Shown here one piece after another: positions 1 to 8,402 of a stretch of DNA of 64,000 nucleotides. The translations under genes and the position numbers were made by a program. Numbering within the stretch: position 1 is the stretch's first letter; each line of letters starts with the position of its first letter. Location of the stretch: contig WYBL01000151.1 in assembly GCA_011526565.1 (NCBI GenBank), positions 62,001-126,000 of the forward strand. The letters are read 5' to 3'. Under the pieces are notes generated by a model, which worked only from the letters and a program-made list of their open reading frames with translations, was not told the DNA's origin and ran no database searches. This stretch comes from Acidobacteriota bacterium. Its GTDB lineage: Bacteria > Acidobacteriota > Vicinamibacteria > Fen-336.

Positions 1-1
1 C

Positions 2-187
2 GGCCTCACGCTCTTGCGGCCGATCATCACGATCGGGGCGCCGGTGGCGAACCTGCCGGTTGCCGAGGGGCTCTTCGCGCTGAACCTGCCCGACGTCGAA
101 GACCAGGCCTGCCTCGCCTGGCAGGTGCTCTGCTCGACGACGAACACCGGCCTCCTGCACTTCTGGGTCGCCCTGGGCGAGAACTGA
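2..187 (+). CDS. C-terminal end of a phage-type structural protein, paralogue of the next gene (partial)
   Basis: Only the last 61 codons are in the window. They match the end of the following protein: GLTLLRP, PVAN, a short Leu/Asp-rich stretch, then ACLAWQVLCSTTNTGLL against ACLALQMLCTATNTGLV. The stop overlaps the next start as TGATG, so the two genes are translationally coupled. Function is unknown. The tail-gene context suggests a minor tail or fibre-associated protein. Confidence 0.6.
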   Translation, partial: GLTLLRPIITIGAPVANLPVAEGLFALNLPDVEDQACLAWQVLCSTTNTGLLHFWVALGEN

Positions 188-996
188 TGTCCTGGGCTGC
201 TCAGAGCGACCTCCTCGCGGCGAGTCGTCGCCTCCAGCGGCGGCGCCTGCACAAGGCTTCCGCCTCCGCCGAGGGTGCCGGCACCTACCACTCTCTGTGG
301 CGAGTCGCCGGCGACCCCGGCGCCGGAACCGTGCCCGCCGCGGGCGGCGCTGGCGGGGAGATCCCGATCCGGACGACTCTCGGTGGGCTCGCGCTCCTCA
401 ACCCCAGCGGCGACCGCGTGCAGCGCGTCCTGCGTTGGCGGGGGCACAAGACCTCGACCGGAGTGCTGGTCATCTACGACCGGCTGTGGGCGTGCAGCGG
501 GTTCAGCCTCAACGCGACGACCCCGCAGGCTGTCGTCGGCGCGCCGGCCCTCACGCGCCCCGATGCCCTCGGCGCCGGAGCTGAGCTCTGGGGCGAGGTC
601 TACAGCGCCGGCGGCGCCGGAGCGGCGACGCTCACGGCCTCTTACACCGCTTCGGACGGCACGCCTGGGCGCGTCGCGACCTACGTGCAGCCGGCGAACG
701 CCCTGAGCGTCGGCCAGATGGTGCGCTTCGAGCTCCAGGGTGCGGACTGGGGTCTCCGGTCCGTCGAGTCGCTCACGCTCGACGTCGGGACCGGGACCGC
801 CGGGGACTTCGGGCTCACGATCCTGCGGCCGCTCGCCGCGATCCCGTTCCCCGTGGCGAACAGCCCGGGGGGCTTCGGATCGCTTGACCTCGAGCTGGCC
901 GACCTGCCCTCTGGTGCCTGCCTCGCCCTGCAGATGCTCTGCACCGCGACCAACACCGGCCTGGTAGTGAGCGAGATCGAGGCCGGGGACGCCTGA
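187..996 (+). CDS. Phage tail-associated protein of unknown function (tandem paralogue)
   Basis: This 269-residue protein shares its C-terminal 60 residues with the truncated gene just upstream, which suggests tandem duplication of a structural gene. It has no signal peptide or membrane segment and is rich in Gly, Ala, Thr and beta-prone stretches, as expected for a beta-sandwich virion protein. The start ATG overlaps the previous stop (TGATG), and its own stop overlaps the next start in the same way, so the module is a coupled operon. The specific role is not recognised; a tail-tip, decoration or receptor-binding part is plausible from position. Confidence 0.6.
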   Translation: MSWAAQSDLLAASRRLQRRRLHKASASAEGAGTYHSLWRVAGDPGAGTVPAAGGAGGEIPIRTTLGGLALLNPSGDRVQRVLRWRGHKTSTGVLVIYDRLWACSGFSLNATTPQAVVGAPALTRPDALGAGAELWGEVYSAGGAGAATLTASYTASDGTPGRVATYVQPANALSVGQMVRFELQGADWGLRSVESLTLDVGTGTAGDFGLTILRPLAAIPFPVANSPGGFGSLDLELADLPSGACLALQMLCTATNTGLVVSEIEAGDA

Positions 997-2693
997 TGCC
1001 GCTGACCGTCGGCCAGGTCGCCCAGGGGTACAACGACGCGGGCCTCGACGCCTGGATGGATGGGACCGCGCTGGCTGCCCTGGGGGAATGGGACCAGGCC
1101 GGCGACGGCGAGGAACAGGCCTTCCCTGCGAAGAGCCTGCTCGAGCGCTTCTACTTCGAAGACGTCGAGACCGTGCGGCACCAGGTCGAGGTCGAGCTGC
1201 ACGGAGCCGGGGCTGGCTGGACGGACCTGACTCCTGACCTCCGGCTCGAAGCCAGCGGGCTGGGTGCGGGCTACGGCATCCGCGGCGCCGGCCCACTCGA
1301 CCGAGTCGCCGAGACCGGAACGCTCCGCTTCAACGTCGACAACTCGGCGCGGAACTCGGCCAAGACCGTCGGCTACTACTCCCCGGAGAACACGTTGCGG
1401 CGCCCTGGGTGGGGCTTCAACATCGGCGTGCGCTACTCGGTGACCTGGGACGGGACCACCAACACCCGGCACCTGGGCCAGCTCTCCGACATGCGCGTCA
1501 ACTCCGACCCGTACGGCCCGCGCGACGTCGCGTGCGTCTCGAGCGACTGGTTCGAGGTGGCCGCGAAGTGGCGCATCACCGGCGTCCCCACCTTGACCCA
1601 CGTGCGGGCCGACGAAGCGTTGGCGGCGCTGATCGCGGCCGCGCCGAAGCGGCCCCGCAAGGTCATCGCCGGCCAAGGGTCGGAGGTCTACGACTACACC
1701 TTCGACACCGCCCGCGGCGAGAGCGCCCTGCGGGAGGGCCAGCGGCTGGTCCAGTCTGAGTTCGGGATGCTGTTCATGCGTGGGTCGACCGACGGCGGCG
1801 GAGTGCTCGTCTTCGAGCCCAGAGGGGTCCGCCGCACGGCCGTTGCCGAGTTCGAACTCTCCGACTACGTCGACTTCGATGCGGACCAGGGCCTTGGGAG
1901 CGTGCGCAACAGGATCAAGGTCGGCGTCTTCCCCCGCCAGATCGACGCGTCGCCCGTGGTCCTGTTCACGCTCCAGTCGACGCCGACGCTGGCCCCGGGC
2001 GAGTCCCTGCAGCTCGAGTGCGTCTACGTCGACCCGGCCCAGAAGGCCGCGCGCGTTGGCGGCACCAGCATGCAGCCGCCGGTCGCCACGACCGACTACG
2101 CGGCCAACTCCCTGCCGGACGGGAGCGGCGTCGACCGGACCGCGAACCTCTCGGTCGCCGTCGAGTTCTTCTCGGACCGCGCGAAGGTGACGCTCACCAA
2201 CACCCACGCCAGCTCAATCTCGGTGACGCACACGCAGCTGCGCGGCCTCGGGCTCTACACGTACGAGCCTGTCATCGTGGAGGCCTTCGAGTCGATCAAC
2301 GACTACGACGAGCAGGAACTCGCCTTCGACATGCCGTACCAGTCGAGCCCCCTGCTCGCCAAGGCCGTCGCCGACGCCGTGCTCCTCGCCTGGAAACAGC
2401 CGGTGGCCAGTTCAGCGCGGGTGAGGTTCTGCGCCGACCGGCGGTACAACCCCGAGCTGTTCCGCGCTGCGCTGCAGTACGACATCTCGAGTTGCATCGT
2501 GGTCCGCGATGACATCCGGGGCGTCAACCGCGCGTTCTGGATCAACGGCGTGGACCTGGACCTCGACTCGGACGGGATCTTCTGGTGCACCTGGTACCTC
2601 GGCCGCGCCGAGACCACCCGCTACTGGGTCCTCGATGCCGTTGCGCCTGGGGAGTTCACGCTCGGCGTCGACACCCTGCCGGCGCCGTTCTAG
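996..2693 (+). CDS. Large phage tail / baseplate-like protein
   Basis: This 565-residue protein is beta-rich throughout and has no signal peptide. A segment around residues 95-190 carries an FNVDNSARNS motif followed by WDGTTNTRHLGQL, and then a region resembling the split-barrel parts of siphovirus tail-tip and baseplate hub proteins that bind the tail tube or fibres. The C-terminal third (from about FESINDYDEQELAFDMPYQ) looks like a second beta domain. Assignment to a tail role rests on this overall composition, the neighbouring small virion-like genes and the tRNA-border position. I cannot name the family with certainty. Confidence 0.55.
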   Translation: MPLTVGQVAQGYNDAGLDAWMDGTALAALGEWDQAGDGEEQAFPAKSLLERFYFEDVETVRHQVEVELHGAGAGWTDLTPDLRLEASGLGAGYGIRGAGPLDRVAETGTLRFNVDNSARNSAKTVGYYSPENTLRRPGWGFNIGVRYSVTWDGTTNTRHLGQLSDMRVNSDPYGPRDVACVSSDWFEVAAKWRITGVPTLTHVRADEALAALIAAAPKRPRKVIAGQGSEVYDYTFDTARGESALREGQRLVQSEFGMLFMRGSTDGGGVLVFEPRGVRRTAVAEFELSDYVDFDADQGLGSVRNRIKVGVFPRQIDASPVVLFTLQSTPTLAPGESLQLECVYVDPAQKAARVGGTSMQPPVATTDYAANSLPDGSGVDRTANLSVAVEFFSDRAKVTLTNTHASSISVTHTQLRGLGLYTYEPVIVEAFESINDYDEQELAFDMPYQSSPLLAKAVADAVLLAWKQPVASSARVRFCADRRYNPELFRAALQYDISSCIVVRDDIRGVNRAFWINGVDLDLDSDGIFWCTWYLGRAETTRYWVLDAVAPGEFTLGVDTLPAPF

Positions 2694-2702
2694 GAGACGA
2701 CA

Positions 2703-3263
2703 ATGGCCGACTACGAAGACCCGCCGACGTTCGCCGTGGCGACTGTGACGGTGCCCCAACTCAACCGGCTCAGCGAGAACATCCGGCACCTCAAGGAACA
2801 GGCCGACCAGGCCGTCGTGCGCCTCTCGACGAACACGACCACGGTCGGGAACGTGGGGACCGGCGAGGACGACCTGATGACCTACTCGCTGGCCGCCGGA
2901 GTCCTGGACGCCAACGGGAAGGGCGTCAGGATCACGTGCGGCGGCCGGTTTCGGGACATCGCCGAGGCCCGCACCCTGAAGCTCTACTTCGGCGGCACGG
3001 TCGTCTTCCAGATCGGGTTCTCGGACCCCGGCGCCAACTACTCCTGGCGTCTGGTGGCCGAAGTGGTCCGGACCGGCGCCGCAACGCAGGTGTCCTTCGC
3101 CACCTTCATCGGCAGCCAGGCCGGGAACAACTCGGGGGACGAGTCGACGCGCCGCGCCACCCCGGGGGAGACCCTCTCGGGAGCGGTCACGATCAAGGTG
3201 ACGGGAGAGTCCTCCTCGTCGGACAACATCCAGCAGGACCTCATGATCATCGAGCGGTTCTAG
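2703..3263 (+). CDS. Small phage tail-associated protein
   Basis: This 186-residue protein starts at an ATG preceded by GGAG at 2694-2697. The N-terminus (ADYEDPPTFAVATVTVPQLNRLSENIRHLKEQ) reads as a short linker and helix, and the rest (residues 55-186) is a beta-rich domain with a GGRFRDIAEARTLKLYFGG core. It ends in a hydrophobic beta strand (DLMIIERF), as is common in fibre or appendage tip proteins. The stop (TAG) overlaps the next start (TAGTG). This is probably a virion structural component; no enzymatic motif is visible. Confidence 0.55.
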   Translation: MADYEDPPTFAVATVTVPQLNRLSENIRHLKEQADQAVVRLSTNTTTVGNVGTGEDDLMTYSLAAGVLDANGKGVRITCGGRFRDIAEARTLKLYFGGTVVFQIGFSDPGANYSWRLVAEVVRTGAATQVSFATFIGSQAGNNSGDESTRRATPGETLSGAVTIKVTGESSSSDNIQQDLMIIERF

Positions 3264-3496
3264 TGCGCACGCCCCGCCAGTTGCTCGCGCACCTCGTCGC
3301 CGTGGGCGAGTGGTCTCGGGCCGGGATTGCGTTCCCGCCGGACCTGGACCTCGCGGCGCTCCGGGACGAGATCCGCGAGGTCCTCGCGCGGGACCCCGAG
3401 CGACCCGAGCGGCAGGTCCTCAGCGAGGAGGAAGTGGCGGTGGGCAAGGCTGTTGCGCCACTGGTCCAGGCCGCGCGCAGACGGAAGGTCGGGTAA
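3263..3496 (+). CDS. Small hypothetical protein at the end of the tail operon
   Basis: A 77-residue ORF starts at a GTG overlapping the previous stop (TAGTG). It is charged and mostly helical (LRDEIREVLARDPERPERQVLSEEE) and ends in a basic tail, ARRRKVG. Coupling to the upstream structural gene supports it being real. No family is recognised. In phages, such last genes of a tail operon can be chaperones or lysis accessories, but nothing here decides that. Confidence 0.45.
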   Translation: MRTPRQLLAHLVAVGEWSRAGIAFPPDLDLAALRDEIREVLARDPERPERQVLSEEEVAVGKAVAPLVQAARRRKVG

Positions 3497-3590
3497 CCAC
3501 CGAGCCCTCTTCAGTAGGCCAGCAGTTGGGTCCACTGACGCGGTGGGTGACGGCCGGGTGACAGTTTGTCGCCTAAGCGCGCGCGGGATC

Positions 3591-3667
3591 TGGTACGCCC
3601 GATAGGGCTCGAACCTATAACCTTCGGCTCCGGAGGCCGACGCTCTATCCAGTTGAGCTACGGGCGC
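3591..3667 (-). tRNA. tRNA-Arg (anticodon CCG)
   Basis: Read on the minus strand, the gene folds as a full cloverleaf: acceptor GCGCCCG pairing with CGGGCGT, anticodon loop CTCCGGA (anticodon CCG), T-loop TTCGAGC, discriminator A and an encoded CCA at 3593-3591. Its 3' end faces the prophage-like tail genes at 1-3.5 kb, so it is the likely attachment site of that element. Confidence 0.95.
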
Positions 3668-3806
3668 AGCGTGCGACGGGAGGGACTATAGCACGCCTCG
3701 CGCCCGGGCTGTGCCGCGGCGCCTTGACTGTGGCGCGGAAGCTGTTGACAATCCAGCCGCTTACGCACCCTTTCGGCCCGACGATCGACTCGCGGAGGTC
3801 AAAGCC

Positions 3807-4724
3807 TTGTTCTCGCGTCCCCGCCGCCAGACCCTGGTCGCGCTCGGCGCGATGGCCCTCGCGGGGGCCGCGCGTGGCCAGGCGCCGACGCCCGCGCCCA
3901 CCCCGCGCAAGCGCAAGCCGCTGCCGCCGAGCCTGACCGGCGGTCCGCCCCGCGTCGAGGCGGACGTCGTCACCGTGGAGATCGAGGCGACCGCCCGCGA
4001 GACCCGCGCCGAAGCCGCGGGCGGCTCGGCCGAGGCCGCGTGGCTGATCGAAAGGCTGCGCGACGCGGTGCGGCTGTCCAGCCGCTTCACGCTCTCGGAC
4101 GAGGTCTCGATCCAGGAGATCCTGTCGACCGACTTCCTGCTGCCGGCGGGCACGAAGGTCTACCACAAGCGCGGCGACGACCAGTTCCTGCTCGCCGACC
4201 CGCAGCAGAAGACCTACTACCCGATGGGCATCCCCTCGCTGATGGCGGCGCTCGAGGGCGGGGCCGGCATCGTCAACTCGCAGTACGAGGCGCGGGTCGA
4301 GCACAGCCAGGAGAAGCAGAAGCTGGTGGGCCTCGAGTGCCGGCGCTCCACGGTCAACATCTCCTACGCTTCGGCGGTGCCGCTGGAGAACGACCAGGTC
4401 TTCATCCAGCGTCGGGTGGCGATGACGGTCTGGCACACCTTCGAGATCCCGGGCTCGGCCTTCGTCGAGCACGTGTTCTTCCAGTACCAGTCGGACGCCG
4501 CCAGGCGGGTCAGGAACACGCTGCTGGCCGAGATCGGCTTCCCGATGCAGATCGACTTCGTGCTCTCGCGCGAGGGCGCCAAGGGCCGCAAGGAGGAGCC
4601 GGGCTCGTTCCGGCTCAGGGTCACCGAGGCCCAGGTCCAGGTCGCGCTCGAACCCGAGCTGTTCAAGCTGCCGCCGGCCGGCTTCCGCCGGCTCGACCGC
4701 AACCCCTACCTGCGCCGCTCGTAG
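3807..4724 (+). CDS. Secreted protein of unknown function (possible Tat substrate)
   Basis: This 305-residue exported protein starts at TTG 3807, chosen because GGAGG (3794-3798) lies 8 bases upstream and the start gives a signal peptide, RPRRQTLVALGAMALAGAARGQ, with a twin-arginine-like pair. A Pro/Thr/Lys linker follows. The mature part has a TKVYHKRGDDQFLLADPQQKT-like strand pair reminiscent of periplasmic lipoprotein-sorting or DUF4412-like beta proteins, with a helical segment before it. No catalytic motif is visible. An in-frame ATG at 3711 would put 32 residues before the signal peptide and is unlikely. The gene stands alone after tRNA-Arg and is convergent with the cyclophilin gene. 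Confidence 0.6.
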   Translation: MFSRPRRQTLVALGAMALAGAARGQAPTPAPTPRKRKPLPPSLTGGPPRVEADVVTVEIEATARETRAEAAGGSAEAAWLIERLRDAVRLSSRFTLSDEVSIQEILSTDFLLPAGTKVYHKRGDDQFLLADPQQKTYYPMGIPSLMAALEGGAGIVNSQYEARVEHSQEKQKLVGLECRRSTVNISYASAVPLENDQVFIQRRVAMTVWHTFEIPGSAFVEHVFFQYQSDAARRVRNTLLAEIGFPMQIDFVLSREGAKGRKEEPGSFRLRVTEAQVQVALEPELFKLPPAGFRRLDRNPYLRRS

Positions 4725-4739
4725 CCGCGGCCGGCGCGG

Positions 4740-5324
4740 CTATTTCCGGCGCGCCGAGAGGATGGCCACCGGCGGCGTCAGCGCCTGTCCGTCCGCCGGG
4801 GCGCGCTGGATGCGGCGCACGACGTCGAGGCCGGCGACCACCCGCCCGAACGCCGCGAAGCCCTGGCCGTCGGGATTGCGGCGGCCGCCGAAGTCCAGCT
4901 CGGGCTGGTCGCCGATGCAGACGAAGAAGTCCGAGGTGGCGGTGTCCGGCGCGTCGCGTGCCATCGACACCGTGCCGTCGAGGTGGCGCAGCCCGGTCGC
5001 CGAGGTGCGCTCGAGCGGGATCGGCGGGAACGCCTCCGCCTCGCGGGACGCGGCCGCGCCGGCCTGCACGACCTCGATCTTCACCTTGTTCTGCGGCTGG
5101 TTGTCGGGGCGCACCGTGCGGTGGAAGCGACCGCCGTCGTAGTGGCCGGCATCGACGTAGCGCAGGAAGTTGCGGGCGGTCAGCGGCGCCGCTGCCGCGT
5201 CGACCTCGATCTCGATGCGGCCCTGTTCCGTCTCGAGCACCACGACCGGCAGCCCGCCGCCCTGCAGCGGCCCGGCAGCGCAGGCGAGGGCGAGGACGGC
5301 GAGCGCCCGGTGGCGGGACTTCAT
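4740..5324 (-). CDS. Exported peptidyl-prolyl cis-trans isomerase (cyclophilin type)
   Basis: This 194-residue protein has a signal peptide (MKSRHRALAVLALACAAGPLQGG) and a single cyclophilin domain. Recognisable elements are TARNFLRYVDAGHYDGGRFHR (substrate-binding Arg region), a GTVSMARD-like core and GFAAFGRVVAGLDVV near the end. Cyclophilins catalyse cis-trans isomerisation of X-Pro bonds; the signal peptide places this one in the periplasm. The ATG start overlaps the stop of the upstream ABC transporter gene (ATGA), so it is the last gene of a three-gene coupled operon. The link to the FHA-ABC transporter may mean a role in envelope protein folding, which is inference. Confidence 0.9.
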   Translation of the reverse strand: MKSRHRALAVLALACAAGPLQGGGLPVVVLETEQGRIEIEVDAAAAPLTARNFLRYVDAGHYDGGRFHRTVRPDNQPQNKVKIEVVQAGAAASREAEAFPPIPLERTSATGLRHLDGTVSMARDAPDTATSDFFVCIGDQPELDFGGRRNPDGQGFAAFGRVVAGLDVVRRIQRAPADGQALTPPVAILSARRK

Positions 5325-8173
5325 GGCGGAACCTCCCGATGCAGCGCCCGGTGGGCGCCGAGGAACAGCACGAGCCCGAAGAGCAGCAGGGCCGCGACGT
5401 CGACGCGGATCGCCCGCCCGCGTTCGGCGCCGGGCAGCCCGGCGCCGAGCGTCTCGGGCCACGAGGCGACCCACGTCATCTCGACGGCGCGGCGGTGGCG
5501 GAACACGTCCCAGCCCTCCTCGACGAGCCGCTCGAAGCGCCGCTTGTCGAGCAGCACCGGCCCGCCCCGCTCCAGCCGCTGCACGAGCGCCTCGTCGTCG
5601 AGCGACAGGCTCGGCTCCAGCGCGATCCGCCGCAGCAGGTCGTACGCCCACCAGGTGGGCATCGCGTGCGCCACCTGGCCGGCCGGGCCCTTCATGTCCA
5701 TGTGGATCGCGGGGCTGGTGAACAGCACCTGCGGGATCAGCAGGATCGGCAGCAGCGTCATCGCGCGGTCCGCGGTGGCGGAGAGCGCCGACAGCGCGAG
5801 ACCCAGCAGCGAACCCACCGTCGAGGCCAGCAGCATCGCGGCGAAGAGCTGGAGCTTCGAGCCGGGCACGCCGAACCACAGGTCGAGGATCGCGAGGAAG
5901 GCGGCGCACTGCAGCGCCGCGACCGCGGCCAGCACGCTGGCCTTCGAGAGCAGGTAGGGCGCGAGGCCGAGCCCGAAGAAGCGCTCGCGGGCCAGGATCG
6001 CCCGCTCCTTGACCACCTCGCGCGCGGCGTTCGAGCAGCCGAACCAGACCGAGGTCAGGGCCAGCAGGAACAGGATCGTGTTCTTCGGCTTCGTGTAGGC
6101 GAAGTCGCTCTCGCCGTAGAGCAGCGAGACGCCGATCAGGACCGCGATCACCGGGGCCTGGGCCAGCAGCAGCGCCAGGTTGCGGCGGTCGCGGGCGAGC
6201 AGCCGCGCGTAGCGCGCGGCCAGCACGCGGAACTGGCGGAGCGGACCGGCCAGCCGCAGCGGTGTGCGCGCCGCCGCCGGCGCGTCGGTGGCCGGCCGCG
6301 CGGCACCGGCCCCAGCCTTCGCGCGCGCCGCCCACTCCGTGGCGGGGCGCTCGCGCAGCCGGGCGTAGAGCTGGCCGAGGTGGGCGACGTCGAACTGCTG
6401 CTGCGCCTCCGCGGGCGTTCCGGCGAAGGCCAGCCGGCCCTCGACCAGCAGCGCCACCTGGTCGCACAGCGCAAGGTTGTCGAGGGTGTGGGTGACCAGC
6501 ACGACGGTCTTGCCCTTGTAGGCCAGCTCGCGCAGCAGGAGCATCAGCGACTCCTCCAGCGCCGGGTCGAGTCCGGAGGTCGGTTCGTCGAGCAGCAGCA
6601 GCGACGGCTCGGTCAGCAGCTCGGCCGCGATCGAGACCCGCTTGCGCTGGCCGCCCGACAGCCGGCGCACCAGCACGTCGCGCCGCTCGGAGAGCTCGAG
6701 GGCGGCCAGCACGGCCCGGACCCGCGTCTCGCGCTCGGCTGCCGTCGTGTCCGGGGGCAACCGCAGCCGGGCCAGCGCATCGAGGCTCTCGCCGACCGTG
6801 AGGTCGAGGTGGACCACGTCCTGCTGCGGCACGAAGCCGACGCGGCCGACCAGCGCGCCGCGCGCGGCGCCGAGCGGCTGGCCGTTGGCCCGGACCTCGC
6901 CGCCCGCCAGCGGGCGCAGCCCGGCGAGCGCCTCGAGCAGCGTCGACTTGCCGGCGCCCGACGGGCCGATCAGCGCGGTGAAGGTGCCGGGCGGGATCCC
7001 AAGGTCGACGTCGTCCACCAGCGTGCGGGCGCCCGCCTTGACGGTCGCGCCGTGCACGTCGAGGCGCAGCCGGCTGCGGGTGTCGAACACGCGCAGCCGG
7101 TCCGCGCCGACCTCGATCTCGAAGGGGCCGATGACCACGCGCTCGCCGGCCGCCAGTTCCACCCGGCTGACCCGCTCGCCGCGGGCGTAGGTGCCGTTGG
7201 CCGAGGCCAGGTCCTCGACCCGCACCCGGCCGTCGGGCAGCGGGGTGAAGCGGGTGTGGGCGCGGCTGACGATCGGCGACTCGAGGCGGAGCCCGGCCTC
7301 GGGACCGCGGCCGGCCTCGAGCCCCGCGGCCGGCAGCGCCCGTTCGGCGACCAGCGCGGTGCCGCGCGAGCGGGCGGCGAGGCGATCGAAGTCCGGGATC
7401 GTCACGGTGGCGTCCCCGCGTCCGGCGAGCGCGCCGGTGAGGAACTCGACCACGAACGCGGGTCCGCCGGGCCCGAGACCGACCACGTCACCGTGGGCGA
7501 GCGGGGCGCGGTCGACGCGGCGGCCGTTGAGGAAGGTGCCGTTGCGGCTCTCGAGGTCGAACAGGATGTAGGCGCCCTCGACCCGCACCAGCTTGGCGTG
7601 CTGGGCCGAGACCACGCGGTCGTCGGGCGTCCACACGTCGCTGCCCTGCGCGCGGCCGACGCGCAACACCGAGCCGGCCAGCTCGAACTCGGCGCCCGTG
7701 CGCGAGCCGGCGACGAAGCGCACGCGCAGCCGCGCGATGTTGCCCCCCTCGGTCGGCGCGCGTTTCGCCGTGCGCAGGGCCGGAAGGCCCGCCACCAGGG
7801 CGCCCGGCACCAGCGTGCGCTCGCCGCCGCCGGCTGCCTGCGGGGCCTCGCGGACGCCCACCATCGTGTCGCCCGAGAGCGCCTCGGTGGCCAGGATCTC
7901 CAGCCGCAGCCGGACATCGCACGGCGCCAGGCGGATCACGTCGCCGTCGCGCAGCTCGGCTTCCTCGATGTCGTCGTCGCCGAGGAAGGTGCCGCCCTCC
8001 GAGCCGAGGTCGCGCAGGACCAGGTTGTCCGGCCCGGCGGCGATCAGGGCGTGGCGGGGCTCGGCACCTTCCACCCGCACCCGGCAGCCGGGCCCCGACC
8101 CGATCTCCACGTCACCGGCGAGCTCGAACGGGGGAGCCGCTCCGTCGAGGCGGACCAGCCGGTAGCGGATCAT
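5321..8173 (-). CDS. FHA-FHA-FHA-ABC transporter fusion (ABC-2/ABCG-like half transporter)
   Basis: This 950-residue protein has three forkhead-associated (phosphothreonine-binding) domains at about 1-95, 150-245 and 285-360. The latter two show SAQHAKL...SRNGTF and SRAHTRF...SANGTY. An ABC ATPase follows at about 375-590, with Walker A GPSGAGKST, signature LSGGQRKRVSIAAELL and Walker B LLLLDEPTSGLD. Roughly six membrane segments follow, with AREVVKERAI-type ABCG features. The domain order resembles White/ABCG half transporters and mycobacterial Rv1747-like proteins, where Ser/Thr kinases control transport through FHA binding. Several Ser/Thr kinases lie nearby. The start was set at ATG 8173 (MIRYRLVRL), which overlaps the stop of the upstream small gene. 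The transported substrate is unknown. Confidence 0.9.
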   Translation of the reverse strand: MIRYRLVRLDGAAPPFELAGDVEIGSGPGCRVRVEGAEPRHALIAAGPDNLVLRDLGSEGGTFLGDDDIEEAELRDGDVIRLAPCDVRLRLEILATEALSGDTMVGVREAPQAAGGGERTLVPGALVAGLPALRTAKRAPTEGGNIARLRVRFVAGSRTGAEFELAGSVLRVGRAQGSDVWTPDDRVVSAQHAKLVRVEGAYILFDLESRNGTFLNGRRVDRAPLAHGDVVGLGPGGPAFVVEFLTGALAGRGDATVTIPDFDRLAARSRGTALVAERALPAAGLEAGRGPEAGLRLESPIVSRAHTRFTPLPDGRVRVEDLASANGTYARGERVSRVELAAGERVVIGPFEIEVGADRLRVFDTRSRLRLDVHGATVKAGARTLVDDVDLGIPPGTFTALIGPSGAGKSTLLEALAGLRPLAGGEVRANGQPLGAARGALVGRVGFVPQQDVVHLDLTVGESLDALARLRLPPDTTAAERETRVRAVLAALELSERRDVLVRRLSGGQRKRVSIAAELLTEPSLLLLDEPTSGLDPALEESLMLLLRELAYKGKTVVLVTHTLDNLALCDQVALLVEGRLAFAGTPAEAQQQFDVAHLGQLYARLRERPATEWAARAKAGAGAARPATDAPAAARTPLRLAGPLRQFRVLAARYARLLARDRRNLALLLAQAPVIAVLIGVSLLYGESDFAYTKPKNTILFLLALTSVWFGCSNAAREVVKERAILARERFFGLGLAPYLLSKASVLAAVAALQCAAFLAILDLWFGVPGSKLQLFAAMLLASTVGSLLGLALSALSATADRAMTLLPILLIPQVLFTSPAIHMDMKGPAGQVAHAMPTWWAYDLLRRIALEPSLSLDDEALVQRLERGGPVLLDKRRFERLVEEGWDVFRHRRAVEMTWVASWPETLGAGLPGAERGRAIRVDVAALLLFGLVLFLGAHRALHREVPP

Positions 8174-8331
8174 CGCGGCGGCCCGTAGAGCGCGTCGACG
8201 AGGCGGCGGAACCAGGCAGGCCGGGCGAGCACGACCCACGCCGCCGCCAGCGCCGTCAGCGGCACGGCGAAGGCCACGAGGTCCACGGCGAGGATGGTCG
8301 TCGCGATCAGGGCCCGATCGGCCAGCTTCAC
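8170..8331 (-). CDS. Small single-pass/hairpin membrane peptide coupled to the FHA-ABC gene
   Basis: A 53-residue peptide starts at GTG with GGGAG about 10 bases upstream. It is almost entirely hydrophobic: two membrane stretches (LIATTILAVDLVAFAVPL and ALAAAWVVLA) are followed by an amphipathic FRRLVDALYGPPR tail. Its stop overlaps the transporter start (ATGA). The size and coupling suggest a regulatory or stabilising subunit of the ABC transporter. No homologous family is recognised. Confidence 0.5.
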   Translation of the reverse strand: MKLADRALIATTILAVDLVAFAVPLTALAAAWVVLARPAWFRRLVDALYGPPR

Positions 8332-8402
8332 GTCCGTGTCTCCCTGGAGGCGCCCGCGGGCGGTGCGGGGATTGTAGTCGCGGGCCGTATCATGCGCGCT
8401 CG

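Larger units (their letters stand above)
1..3590. mobile_element. End of a prophage-like element (tail module) bordering tRNA-Arg(CCG)
   Basis: Five tightly packed plus-strand genes run up to the 3' end of a tRNA-Arg gene. The large third gene and its neighbours look like siphovirus tail or baseplate genes, and two of them are tandem paralogues. Tyrosine integrases commonly use the 3' end of tRNA genes, so 3591 is probably one boundary of the element. The other boundary, integrase, capsid and packaging genes lie outside the window if they exist. After the last gene (3496) there are about 90 bases in which I see no gene. Confidence 0.55.

Noticed and set aside
681-2207. Minus-strand frame of 508 codons across the tail genes
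   Set aside because: Arg/Val/Gly/Asp-rich shadow without motifs. The plus-strand genes overlap by TGATG and read as structured proteins.
4040-8188. Very long plus-strand open frame (over 1,380 codons) opposite the cyclophilin and FHA-ABC genes
   Set aside because: Arg/Gly/Ala/Gln-rich shadow of GC-rich genes on the minus strand, with no domain. The minus-strand frames carry clear Walker, FHA and cyclophilin motifs.
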